This document shows positions 52,940-61,384 of a stretch of 64,000 bases of DNA, in pieces. This stretch comes from Sphingomonas abaci (GTDB taxonomy: Bacteria > Pseudomonadota > Alphaproteobacteria > Sphingomonadales > Sphingomonadaceae), in assembly GCF_014199625.1 (NCBI RefSeq), contig NZ_JACHNY010000001.1, forward strand, positions 186,001 through 250,000. Direction: 5' to 3'. The translations under genes and the position numbers were made by a program. Position 1 is the first letter of the stretch; the number at the start of each line of letters is the position of its first letter. The notes beneath the pieces were generated by a model. The model was not told the origin of the DNA. It saw only the letters and a list, made by a program, of their open reading frames with translations, and searched no databases.

Positions 52940-54004
52940 TCAGAAGGCATAGCGGACCTGACAATATGGCATGGCTTCCTTGAGCCATCCCAGGAAGCGG
53001 TCGAGCCATTGCCGCTTCCAGTTCGCCTTGTATCGCAGGTTCCGCATACCGGACTGGCTCCACTTGGCCTCCTGGATGTCGGGGCGCCACAGCCATTCCT
53101 CGGCGCGGGGGTGCCACTGAAGGTTGAGATCGTGCAGCCCCTCATTGTGGGTGAGGAAGATGACCTCGCACTTGAGCTGCGCCCGCGCCGCCCGCGAGAG
53201 CGCCGCGTCCAGCTCTGCAAACAGGGCCTTCCACTCCGCCTCCCAGCTCTCATGGACGATCACGGGCGAGAAGTTGACATGAACCTCGTAGCCTGCAGCG
53301 ACGAAGTCGTTGATGGCGGCGATCCGCTCCGACATCGGCGACGTGCGCACGTCGACCACCTTGGCGATCGTGTCGGGCATGAGGCTGAAACGGATGCGGG
53401 TACGGCCCTGCGGGTCATAGTCGAGAAGGTCTCGGTTGACGTACTTGGTCGCGAAAGAACCTTTGGCGTTCGGGATGTCGCGAAACGCAGCCACCAAGTC
53501 CCGGACGTTATCCGATAGCGAGGCATCAACGGACAGGTCGCCGTTCTCGCCAAGGTCGTAGACCCAGTCGACCGGATCGATGGTGTTGGGCTCGATCTTG
53601 GGGCCAAGCCGCGCCGCATGCCGCGCCAGCGCACGGGTCACGTCGTCGACGTTGACGAAGACGCTGATCGGGTTGGCGTAGCCCTTCCGCCGCCCGACAT
53701 AACAGTAGGCACAGGCCATCGCGCAGCCGTTGGACGAGGATGGCGCGATAAAGTCGGCCGAGCGGCCGTTGGGCCGCATCGCCATGCCCTTCTTGACGCC
53801 GAGCACAAGCGTTTCACGCTTCACCCGCAACCAGTTTTCGGCGAGCGCCGGATCGGCGAGCTGCGGTATCCGCCAGTGGCTCGCAACCTCGACCAGTTCG
53901 GCATCCGGGAAGCGCGCCAGAACCTCCCGCCCGCGCGGATATTCCCGCACTGCCGGCTCCAGATAGATGAGCTTGGGATCGATAAGGGTCCGGGGCAGCG
54001 CCAT
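52940..54004 (-). CDS. Spore photoproduct lyase-like radical SAM protein
   Basis: A 354-residue radical SAM protein of the SplB-like family. The iron-sulfur motif is CAMACAYC (Cys-x3-Cys-x2-Cys), preceded by IAPSSSNG. The downstream RFSLMPDTIAKVVD and EVHVNFSPVIVHESW follow the SplB pattern. Sphingomonads do not form spores, so the role is something other than spore DNA repair in germination; it could mend thymine photoproducts or act on another substrate. Start is uncertain: ATG at 54004 or 54040, with a longer frame to 54220. It is divergent from a methyltransferase. Confidence 0.85.
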   Translation of the reverse strand: MALPRTLIDPKLIYLEPAVREYPRGREVLARFPDAELVEVASHWRIPQLADPALAENWLRVKRETLVLGVKKGMAMRPNGRSADFIAPSSSNGCAMACAYCYVGRRKGYANPISVFVNVDDVTRALARHAARLGPKIEPNTIDPVDWVYDLGENGDLSVDASLSDNVRDLVAAFRDIPNAKGSFATKYVNRDLLDYDPQGRTRIRFSLMPDTIAKVVDVRTSPMSERIAAINDFVAAGYEVHVNFSPVIVHESWEAEWKALFAELDAALSRAARAQLKCEVIFLTHNEGLHDLNLQWHPRAEEWLWRPDIQEAKWSQSGMRNLRYKANWKRQWLDRFLGWLKEAMPYCQVRYAF

Positions 54005-54173
54005 GTCGACGATATGGGGTGCCGGCGGTGGGGCTGCCATGTCGAGGGACGGGAGGAACGTCACGGGTTGGCAGACGTCCTTGCAGGATGGACGCGAACA
54101 GCACCCCGGATGTCGCCAGCAAGACCGCTTTGCAGCCAGAATCCCGCAGGCTAACCGCCGCAGAGGATATGCC

Positions 54174-54797
54174 ATGAGCGAGGCGGAGGAACTCGGGCTT
54201 CCCGAGCACGCCTTCGACAAGCAGGACTGCGAGGCGGATCTCGACTTCTACTCGGCCCCTCGCCTCGTCACGCACATCGACGACGCTGCGGTTGCCGCGC
54301 TGACCCACCATTACGCGTCGCTACTCACGCCCGGCGATCGCGTGCTCGACCTCATGTCGAGCTGGGTCAGCCATCTGCCACCAGACTTGGCTCTGGACGT
54401 CGTCGGTCACGGCATGAACGCCGACGAGCTCGGGGCCAATCCACGGCTTGGCCGGTGGTTCGTCCAAGACCTCAATCGCGACCCGGTCCTCGCCGAGCCA
54501 GACGCCGCCTTCGATGCCGTCCTCATCTGCGTCGGCGTCCAGTATCTGCAGCGCCCCGTATCGGTATTCCGGGAATTGCGGCGCGTGCTGCGTCCGGGTG
54601 GCGTGATCGTGGCCAGCTATTCCAACCGGTGCTTCCCCACGAAAGCCGTGGCGATCTGGCGCCACCTCGACATGGAAGGCCAGGCCGCCCTCATCCGGCT
54701 CTATTGCGAGAGGGCGGGCTTCGGCGACATTCGCGCGCTCGTCCTTGCCGACGGGCGTTCCGGCGATCCGCTGATCGCCGTCGACGCCCGCGCCTGA
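54174..54797 (+). CDS. SAM-dependent methyltransferase
   Basis: A 207-residue class-I methyltransferase (type 11). The SAM-binding motif I is VLDLMSSWVSHLP, in which the usual glycines are replaced, as in a recognised sphingomonad/rhizobial group; motif III region is AFDAVLICVGVQYLQRP and RVLRPGGVIVASYSN follows. AGAGGA precedes the ATG at 54174. It is divergent from the radical SAM gene. Target molecule not known. Confidence 0.87.
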   Translation: MSEAEELGLPEHAFDKQDCEADLDFYSAPRLVTHIDDAAVAALTHHYASLLTPGDRVLDLMSSWVSHLPPDLALDVVGHGMNADELGANPRLGRWFVQDLNRDPVLAEPDAAFDAVLICVGVQYLQRPVSVFRELRRVLRPGGVIVASYSNRCFPTKAVAIWRHLDMEGQAALIRLYCERAGFGDIRALVLADGRSGDPLIAVDARA

Positions 54798-54846
54798 CCG
54801 CGGCAATCCCTCCGGACCGAAGCGGTCGCTAGACCGTTCTGCGACG

Positions 54847-55533
54847 ATGCAGGCGATCGAGACGAGAGGGCTGGCGAAGACGGTCGGCCGCGACAGGCGA
54901 CTCTTCCATGATCTGTCCATGTCGATCGCTCCGGGCGAACTCGTGGCGATCACCGGGGACTCCGGTGTGGGCAAGTCGACGCTGCTCAACATCCTGGCCG
55001 GACTCGACGACGCCGATGCGGGCCAGGTCCGGATCGAAGGCACCTCGTTCGCCGGCCTTGCCGAGGCGCCTCGCACCCGGTTGCGGCGCGAACGCATCGG
55101 CTTTGTCTTCCAGGCCTTCCACATCTTGCCCTATCTCACGCTCGAGCAGAACGTAGCCTTGCCGCTCGCGCTGATTTCCCCCGACGCCGCGGCGGCACGG
55201 GTGCGCGCCGGCGAGATGCTGGCCGAGGTCGGGCTCGGCGACCGGGGCCGGGATTATGCCCGCGACCTGTCCGGCGGCGAACTGCAACGGGTGGCGATCG
55301 CCCGGGCGCTGGTCCACCGCCCGGCCGTCATTCTCGCCGACGAGCCGACCGGCAATCTCGATCCGGACACCGCGACGCGCGTGCTCGCCCTTTTCGCGCG
55401 CGCCGTGCGGTCGCGCGGGGCGGCCGCGGTGCTCGTGACGCACTCGGCGGCCACCGCAGCCGTCGCCGACCGGGTGCTGCGGCTCACCGCCGATGGCTTG
55501 GTCGAGCAGGCGCAGATACCAGCGGATGGCTGA
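54847..55533 (+). CDS. LolD/MacB-type ABC transporter ATPase
   Basis: A 228-residue ATPase of the LolD/FtsE/MacB class: Walker A GDSGVGKST, the Q-loop in FVFQAFHILPYLT, signature LSGGELQR and Walker B VILADEPTGNLD. The permease start lies 8 bases before its stop, so the two are translationally coupled. With the double-FtsX permease and the lipocalin-like exported protein it forms an AttEFGH-like exporter unit. These transporters use mechanotransmission, not substrate transport across the bilayer in the usual sense. Confidence 0.93.
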   Translation: MQAIETRGLAKTVGRDRRLFHDLSMSIAPGELVAITGDSGVGKSTLLNILAGLDDADAGQVRIEGTSFAGLAEAPRTRLRRERIGFVFQAFHILPYLTLEQNVALPLALISPDAAAARVRAGEMLAEVGLGDRGRDYARDLSGGELQRVAIARALVHRPAVILADEPTGNLDPDTATRVLALFARAVRSRGAAAVLVTHSAATAAVADRVLRLTADGLVEQAQIPADG

Positions 55534-58039
55534 GCCCGGCCTGCTGCGCTCCCGGCTCGCACTCGCCTGGCTGGTCTTGGGCGAGTGGCGGTGGCATCCG
55601 GGCCGCTTCGCCGCCACGGCGGTTGCGATCGCGGTCGGCGTCGCGCTCGGCTTCGCCGTGCACCTCGTCAATGGATCGGCGCTTGCATCGTTCGAGCAGG
55701 CGGTGACGGGCGTAAACGGAGCCGCCGACCTCCAGATCCGCGCCCGAACACCGCTCGGCTTCGACGAGCGACTGTACCCGCGGGTCGTGACCACCGCCGG
55801 TGTCGCGGACGCGAGCCCCGTGGTAAGCCTGCCCGCGCGCGCGGGCTCCGGACGCTTCACGCTGCTCGGCCTGGACGTCATCCGCGCAGCGGCGGTGACG
55901 CCGAGCCTCGTCGGCACGCGGCCCAGCGGACCCGACGCGCGGAGCGACGACGTGTTCGCCGACGACGCGCTGTTCCTGACGCGCGCCGCGATGACGGCGA
56001 CAGGTGTCCGGATGGGCGAACGTGTTACGGTGACGGCAAACGGCCGCAGCGCGAACCTCGTCGTTGCAGGCACCCTTCCGGGCGCACCCGAGGATCAGGC
56101 GCTCGGCACGATCGACATTGCGGCAGCACAGTGGCGCTTCGGCAGGCTCGGTCGCATCGATCGGCTCGACCTGAAGCTCGGCGACCGCGCTGCTGCCGAA
56201 CGTGCGCTGCCCGCATCGCTCGGCGCGGATGCGAACATCGTCTCGGGCGAGAGCCAGGCGCGCCAAGGCGATGTGCTCAGCCGGGCCTATCGCGTCAACC
56301 TCGACATGCTGGCGCTTGTGGCGTTGCTCACCGGCGGCTTCCTTGTCTTCTCCGCCCAGACGCTGTCGGTGGCGCGCCGGTTGCGCGCCTTCGCGCTGGT
56401 GCGCACGCTCGGGCTGCCGCGCAGCGGCATCGTCGCGGCGGTGGCGCTGGAAGGCGTCATCATCGGCGTCGTCGGGGCGGCCCTTGGGCTGGCGGCCGGC
56501 TATGCCATGGCGGCCGCTGCGTTGCGGCTGTTCGGCGGCGACCTGGGCGGCGGCTATTTCGCTGGCGGTACGACGCACGTCGTGTTCCAACGGGCCGCGG
56601 CAGCGGGCTTCTTCACGCTCGGGCTTGCGGCGGCCTTGCTCGGCAGCGTCATCCCGGCTCGCACCGCCTCCCGTGCCGCGCCGGCAGCGGCACTGAGGAA
56701 CGCGGGCGACGTGCTGGATCCGCGCGCACCGGTGCCGTGGCATCCGGCCCTGCTGCTACTGCTTGCCGGTACCGCGACGGCCTTCCTGCCGGCGGTGGGC
56801 GGCTTGCCGGTGTTCGGTTTCGTCAGCATGGCGCTGCTCCTCGCCGGAGGCGTTGCCGGCGTGCCGTGGCTGGTCCGGTCGCTCCTGTCACCGTGGCGAG
56901 GGCGCGACTTCGCATCCGTGCCCCGGCTCCTCGCTATCCGCCACGTTCAGGGCGCACCGGGCCAGGCGGCGATCGCGTTGTGCGGGATCGTCGCCTCCAC
57001 CGCGCTGATGATTGCGATGGCGACGATGGTGACGAGCTTCCGCGGCGCCGTCGACGGCTGGCTGGGCCAGGTGCTTTCCGCCGACCTCTACCTGCGCGCG
57101 GAGAGCGGTGACCTTGACGAAGCCGTGCAGCGCCGGATCGCGGCCGTCCGCGGCATCCGAAGCGTGGCGTTCAGCCGTCAACTGCCTCTCACGATCGCAG
57201 CCGACCGACCACCAGTGACGCTGATCGCACGCCCGGTGCGGGGTGACGCCGGTGACCCGCTGCTGGTGCTGATCGACCGGGCCCCGGTGCCCGCCCGCGC
57301 GACACCGGTATGGGTGTCCGAGCCGGCGGCCCGTCTCTATGGCTGGTCGCCGGGGCGCTCGGTCATCCTCCCAGTCGGCGGGCAGCCGATCCGCTTCACG
57401 GTCGCCGGCGTCTGGCGCGACTATGCCAGGCAACAAGGCGCGCTGGTGATCCGCGACGTCGACTATCTCCGCCTGACCGGTGATCGCGGGCGCGACGAAG
57501 CGGCGATCACCCTGGCGCCGGGAAGCGACCTTGCCACGGTGCGCCGCGCGACGGCGGCCCTGCTACCGGCGGGCGTCTCCGTGGCAGAGCCGGCGACGCT
57601 CCGCCGCTTCGCCCTGGATTTGTTCGATCGCAGCTTTGCGATCACCTACGTGCTTGAGGCGGTGGCGATCCTGGTCGGCCTCGCGGGGGTGGCAGCGACG
57701 ATGTCGGCGCAGACGATCGCCCGATCGAAGGAGTTCGGCATGCTGCGCCACCTCGGCCTCACCCGTGGGCAGATCACGGCGATGCTGGCGAGCGAGGGCG
57801 CGCTGCTCGGGCTGATCGGCGCGGTCGCGGGCGTGGCGCTTGGGGCACTGCTCGGCCAAGTGCTGATCCACGTCGTCAATCCACAGTCGTTCAACTGGAC
57901 CATGACCACCATCTGGCCGTTCGGTACGATCGCAGGCGTGACGGCAGCACTGACCGGCGCGGCGGCCGCGACCGCGATGGTAGCTGGCAGACGCGCCACG
58001 GCCGCCGACGCGGTCGCCGCCGTCAGGGAGGACTGGTGA
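55526..58039 (+). CDS. ABC permease with two FtsX domains
   Basis: An 837-residue permease with two FtsX/MacB-type domains, one at about residues 260-375 (LVFSAQTLSVARRL, LGLPRSGIVAA) and one at about 715-830 (IARSKEFGMLRHLGL), each flanked by transmembrane helices, plus periplasmic MacB_PCD-like regions. In AttFG the two halves are separate proteins, so this is a fused version. The ATG overlaps the ATPase gene by 8 bases. Its stop overlaps the start of the next gene (TGATG). Confidence 0.92.
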   Translation: MAEPGLLRSRLALAWLVLGEWRWHPGRFAATAVAIAVGVALGFAVHLVNGSALASFEQAVTGVNGAADLQIRARTPLGFDERLYPRVVTTAGVADASPVVSLPARAGSGRFTLLGLDVIRAAAVTPSLVGTRPSGPDARSDDVFADDALFLTRAAMTATGVRMGERVTVTANGRSANLVVAGTLPGAPEDQALGTIDIAAAQWRFGRLGRIDRLDLKLGDRAAAERALPASLGADANIVSGESQARQGDVLSRAYRVNLDMLALVALLTGGFLVFSAQTLSVARRLRAFALVRTLGLPRSGIVAAVALEGVIIGVVGAALGLAAGYAMAAAALRLFGGDLGGGYFAGGTTHVVFQRAAAAGFFTLGLAAALLGSVIPARTASRAAPAAALRNAGDVLDPRAPVPWHPALLLLLAGTATAFLPAVGGLPVFGFVSMALLLAGGVAGVPWLVRSLLSPWRGRDFASVPRLLAIRHVQGAPGQAAIALCGIVASTALMIAMATMVTSFRGAVDGWLGQVLSADLYLRAESGDLDEAVQRRIAAVRGIRSVAFSRQLPLTIAADRPPVTLIARPVRGDAGDPLLVLIDRAPVPARATPVWVSEPAARLYGWSPGRSVILPVGGQPIRFTVAGVWRDYARQQGALVIRDVDYLRLTGDRGRDEAAITLAPGSDLATVRRATAALLPAGVSVAEPATLRRFALDLFDRSFAITYVLEAVAILVGLAGVAATMSAQTIARSKEFGMLRHLGLTRGQITAMLASEGALLGLIGAVAGVALGALLGQVLIHVVNPQSFNWTMTTIWPFGTIAGVTAALTGAAAATAMVAGRRATAADAVAAVREDW

Positions 58040-59091
58040 TGCGCGTGCTTCTCGCCGCGATCGCTGCCGCGGGTCTGGCGGCTCCGTCGCCCTATCCCGT
58101 CGTCCGCCCCGGCATCCGGCTGTCCTTTCCAGCGGATCATGGCGCACACCCCGCCTTCCGCACCGAATGGTGGTACGTCACCGGCTGGCTGAAGGGCGAG
58201 GATGGCCGGGACGTCGGCTTCCAGGTCACCTTCTTCCGCGTCAACCCGCACGCCGGTGCCGGGAACCCAAGCCGTTTCGCCGCCCGTCAGGTGATCTTCG
58301 CGCACGCCGCGCTGTCCGACCCGCGCATCGGCCACATCCTCCATGCTGAGCGCGCCGCCCGCGCCGGCTTCGGGCTCGCGGGCGCCGCAACCGGCGACGC
58401 GGACGTCCGGCTGAACGGCTGGACGTTCCGGCATATCGCAGACGGTCGGTTCACCACCCACGTCGGCGGCCGCGACTTCTCGCTCGATCTGACGTTCCGC
58501 CCCACGCAGCCCCCGCTGCCACAGGGCCAGGGTGGCTATAGCCGCAAGGGACCCAGGCCCGAACAGGCGAGCTATTATTATTCCGTGCCGCATTTCGCGG
58601 TTTCCGGCACGGTCGTCCGGGCGGGGAAACCCGAGCGCATGACCGGGGAGGCCTGGCTCGACCGCGAATGGTCGTCCGACTATCTCGCGCCGAATGCCGC
58701 CGGCTGGGACTGGACCGGCCTCAATCTCGACGACGGTGCCGCGCTCATGGCCTTCAGCATTCGCCGCAAGGGCGGCGGGGTGCTCTGGTCGGGCGGCTCC
58801 TATCGTCGTCCCGATGGTCGCACGACCCGACTGCTGCCCGCAGACGTTACCTTCTCACCAATAGCGCGCTGGCGATCGAGGAAGACGGGCGCGCGCTATC
58901 CGGTTGCACAGCTGCTGAGGATACGATTGCCTGAAGGTGTCCGTGACTTCCCGCTCCGGCCGATCTTCGTCGACCAAGAGGTCGATGCCCGCGCGGCGGG
59001 TCAGCCGGTCTATTGGGAAGGCGCCGTTCGGACCAACGGCGGAAGAGGCTATCTAGAACTGACCGGCTATGCCGACCCCTTGCGCATGTAG
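58039..59091 (+). CDS. AttH/CrtC-type lipocalin-like exported protein
   Basis: A 350-residue protein of the CrtC/AttH lipocalin-like family. The N-terminal hydrophobic segment (about 16 residues) is a signal peptide. Hallmark EWWYVTGWL lies near residue 45, followed by GRDVGFQVTFFRV; LDREWSSDYL and GWDWTGLNLDDG mark the second domain. It is coupled to the double-FtsX permease (TGATG), so it probably works with it on a hydrophobic or lipid-like substrate at the envelope. A GTG at 58036 is a less likely start. Confidence 0.9.
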   Translation: MRVLLAAIAAAGLAAPSPYPVVRPGIRLSFPADHGAHPAFRTEWWYVTGWLKGEDGRDVGFQVTFFRVNPHAGAGNPSRFAARQVIFAHAALSDPRIGHILHAERAARAGFGLAGAATGDADVRLNGWTFRHIADGRFTTHVGGRDFSLDLTFRPTQPPLPQGQGGYSRKGPRPEQASYYYSVPHFAVSGTVVRAGKPERMTGEAWLDREWSSDYLAPNAAGWDWTGLNLDDGAALMAFSIRRKGGGVLWSGGSYRRPDGRTTRLLPADVTFSPIARWRSRKTGARYPVAQLLRIRLPEGVRDFPLRPIFVDQEVDARAAGQPVYWEGAVRTNGGRGYLELTGYADPLRM

Positions 59092-59181
59092 GAAGGTTGC
59101 CGAGACACCGGCCGTCCGACCGTCCTTCCATGGGTTCTTGCAAGCGCGTGCCATTTGGTGAGCTCGCACGTTCAAGCGCGC

Positions 59182-60060
59182 ATGAGCAGTTCGCACGATC
59201 GCTACCCCTACTCGCCCATCATCAACCGACCGGACTACGACTGGCCCGGTGGACGTCGCCTGGCGATCTACCTGGGTGTCAACTACGAGGTGTTTGACTT
59301 CGGCGGCGGACTGGGAGCGGAGTTGGCACCGTCGCAGACCGAGCCCGACATCATGAACTACGCCTGGCGCGACTATGGCAATCGCGTCGGCGCGTGGCGC
59401 CTGTTCGACCTCTTCGACCGATTGGAGCTGCGCACGACTGCGCTCCTCAACGCCGACGTGCTCGACCGCTGTCCGGGCCTCGCCGAGGCCTGTCGCGACC
59501 GGGGTGACGAGATCGCCGCACACGGCGGCAGCAACGCCAGAGCGCAGGGAAGCATGGTCCTGCCGAGCGAGGATCGCATGATCCGCGACGTGACCGAGCG
59601 GCTGGCAAGCTTGGGCACCCGCCCGACCGGTTGGCTCGGCCCGTGGATCTCGGAGAGCCGCCATACGCCCGACCTACTCGCCGCTGAAGGCTACCGCTAC
59701 GTTCTCGACTGGGCCCACGATGACCAGCCAACGCGACTAATGACCAAGCATGGCGGTCTACTGTCGGTGCCCTACTCACAGGAGGTCAACGACCTACCCG
59801 CGATCATCCAGCGCAAGCAGGAAGCTGAGACCTTTGTTGGCATGATCCGGTCGGCGGTCGACCAACTACTATCCGAGTGCGACCGCCGGCCGCTCGTGCT
59901 CGGCATCGCACTCCACCCATACATCATGGGTCAGGCGCATCGCGTTCCCCCGCTCGCGCGGGTACTGAGCGAGCTTCGCGAGACGGACGATCCGCGCATC
60001 TGGTGGACCGTCGCCGGCGAAATCGCCGAGCACATCGAGGCGAACGGACTGGCGGTCTGA
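59182..60060 (+). CDS. Polysaccharide deacetylase-fold protein, PuuE-like
   Basis: A 292-residue NodB-fold hydrolase of the group that includes the allantoinase PuuE. Family-like pieces are YDWPGGRRLAIYLGVNYEVF at the start, EIAAHGGSNARAQG near the metal-binding H-x3 site, and GWLGPWISESRHTPDLLAAEGY. A classic Asp-Asp metal pair of peptidoglycan deacetylases is not evident, as in PuuE. No signal peptide, so cytoplasmic. It converges with a nucleoside deaminase only 11 bases away; both fit purine metabolism, but substrate is not proven. Confidence 0.82.
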   Translation: MSSSHDRYPYSPIINRPDYDWPGGRRLAIYLGVNYEVFDFGGGLGAELAPSQTEPDIMNYAWRDYGNRVGAWRLFDLFDRLELRTTALLNADVLDRCPGLAEACRDRGDEIAAHGGSNARAQGSMVLPSEDRMIRDVTERLASLGTRPTGWLGPWISESRHTPDLLAAEGYRYVLDWAHDDQPTRLMTKHGGLLSVPYSQEVNDLPAIIQRKQEAETFVGMIRSAVDQLLSECDRRPLVLGIALHPYIMGQAHRVPPLARVLSELRETDDPRIWWTVAGEIAEHIEANGLAV

Positions 60061-60071
60061 ACCCTGCCGCC

Positions 60072-60569
60072 TTAGGTACTGGCCGTCGCAACGCCGACGC
60101 TCGCGCGGGTGTGGAGCGCGCGAACTTCATCGGTTAACGCTGCCACCGGTCCTTCGACCTGCGCATTGGGCACGACGTCAGTGATCCTCAGCGGCGCGAT
60201 GCCGGACGACGGTCGGCCGAGTTCGTCCATCCACTCGCTCAATTGGGCTGTGGACGTGGCAAATACTATCCGGCCCATCCCGGCCAGGCCATGCGCCGCA
60301 GCGCACATCGCGCAATGCTCGCCCGAGGTGTAGACCGTTGCTGATCGCCGGTCGTCGGGGGACAGATGTTCGGCCGCCCAGCGGGCAATTGCAAATTCAG
60401 GGTGGCGCGTCGCGTCTCCGCCGCCCGTCCTGTTCCGATCCTCGAACAGCACCTCGCCCACGGCCGAAACGAGGATGGAGCCGAAGGGCTGGTCGCCAGC
60501 GACGACAGCCTCGGCAGCGAGTTCGACACAACGTTGTAGGTACGCAAGGTCGTTGTCTTTGATGGTCAT
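60072..60569 (-). CDS. Nucleoside/guanine deaminase-like protein
   Basis: A 165-residue cytidine/deoxycytidylate-type deaminase fold protein. The zinc site is RHPEFAIARWAAEHL (His and catalytic Glu) and EHCAMCAAAHG (Cys-x2-Cys). QPFGSILV is the substrate-loop motif of the guanine/nucleoside deaminase group. Start could also be a GTG at 60578, three codons earlier. A small frameshifted reading frame ends immediately upstream, so it may belong to a short operon that begins near 61008. Confidence 0.85.
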   Translation of the reverse strand: MTIKDNDLAYLQRCVELAAEAVVAGDQPFGSILVSAVGEVLFEDRNRTGGGDATRHPEFAIARWAAEHLSPDDRRSATVYTSGEHCAMCAAAHGLAGMGRIVFATSTAQLSEWMDELGRPSSGIAPLRITDVVPNAQVEGPVAALTDEVRALHTRASVGVATAST

Positions 60570-60578
60570 CCTCTCCAC

Positions 60579-60779
60579 TCATTCTCGAGGATCAGAGTAG
60601 CTGCATCGCAACAGCTCTTCGTCGAAGGTCCCCATGGCGAAGACTGCGACGTCGCCATGCACTATCTCCAGCCTTGCCCAGCTATCCCAGCCGATGTGGA
60701 TGAAGATTGGGCTTGCCGAACATGCAGACGGCTCGGAGGCTTTCATCGTCTTGAAAGCCGACGACGTACAGCGCCATCC
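60579..60779 (-). pseudogene. Small unknown gene, probably frameshifted
   Basis: An ATG at 60779 after GAGGCGATCGG opens MALYVVGFQDDESLRA and stops at about 31 codons. One base away, a second frame continues protein-like as WDSWARLEIVHGD, VFAMGTFDEEL to a stop just before the deaminase start. Together they would make a protein of about 66 residues. Either a frame error or a recent mutation is present; the alternative is a 76-codon frame from 60809. Not recognised. Confidence 0.35.
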
Positions 60780-60786
60780 GATCGCC

Positions 60787-61008
60787 TCAGGCGCCCTCGC
60801 GCCGAGCACCGACGATCATCCGCCGCGCGATCGCGCGTACCGCCTCGTCGTCCTTATCCGCGCCGTCGGCCGGATCGCCTAAGTGATCGAGACTAGCCTC
60901 GAGGACGTCAAGCAGCCCTGGATGACGCGCGTCGACATACTCGATCGTTTTAAAAAGCAGGTGCTCGGTCGCGATCTCGCGGCGGCGGGTCTGCACGGCA
61001 TCGTCCAT
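60787..61008 (-). CDS. Small acidic hypothetical protein
   Basis: A 73-residue protein, mostly helical by composition (REIATEHLLFKTIEYVDARH; LDVLEASLDHLGDPAD; KDDEAVRAIARRMI). Not recognised, but charge pattern and GC3 use are those of a real gene. It is upstream of a frameshifted small gene and the deaminase on the same strand. Confidence 0.5.
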   Translation of the reverse strand: MDDAVQTRRREIATEHLLFKTIEYVDARHPGLLDVLEASLDHLGDPADGADKDDEAVRAIARRMIVGARREGA

Positions 61009-61384
61009 CGGTGGGTATCCTCTCGTTCACCTAACCAACGCGAGGGGAGGCTAATGGCTGCGTGGTGTTGGAGCATGGCGAAGATCGACTTCGGTTCATG
61101 TCCTCGAAAGCGAGAAGGTCCTGATGGTCAACGATCAGACCCGCACCAGCCCGCTCCCACACGGAGGAGCGCTAGACAAGGTAATAACATCCGTCCTTCT
61201 ATCTGGCTTGGCCATCACGATGATTGTAGTCGCGGTGGACGAAACATACCGTCAGCTGATCCTCAAACACATGACATGTCGCTTTAGCCTGAGAACCTTC
61301 CGGGATCGCGGACTTAGCACAGTGATATTGCTTGCTCTGGGCGCATGTCAGGCTTGTTGAAATAAGCTGGCCCAAGACGCCTTG
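61009..61384. other. Gene-free stretch before IS5 element
   Basis: About 375 bases. A plus-strand frame at 61124-61360 has one hydrophobic helix (VITSVLLSGLAITMIVVAV) but no good start or family, so it is not called. Confidence 0.3.

Noticed and set aside
55585..57111. 508-codon plus-strand frame inside the FtsX permease
   Set aside because: It is the +2 frame of the permease gene; Arg-rich translation without motifs.
61124..61360. 78-codon plus-strand frame with a hydrophobic helix
   Set aside because: One helix followed by a random-looking Arg/Cys tail; no ribosome site close to the ATG.
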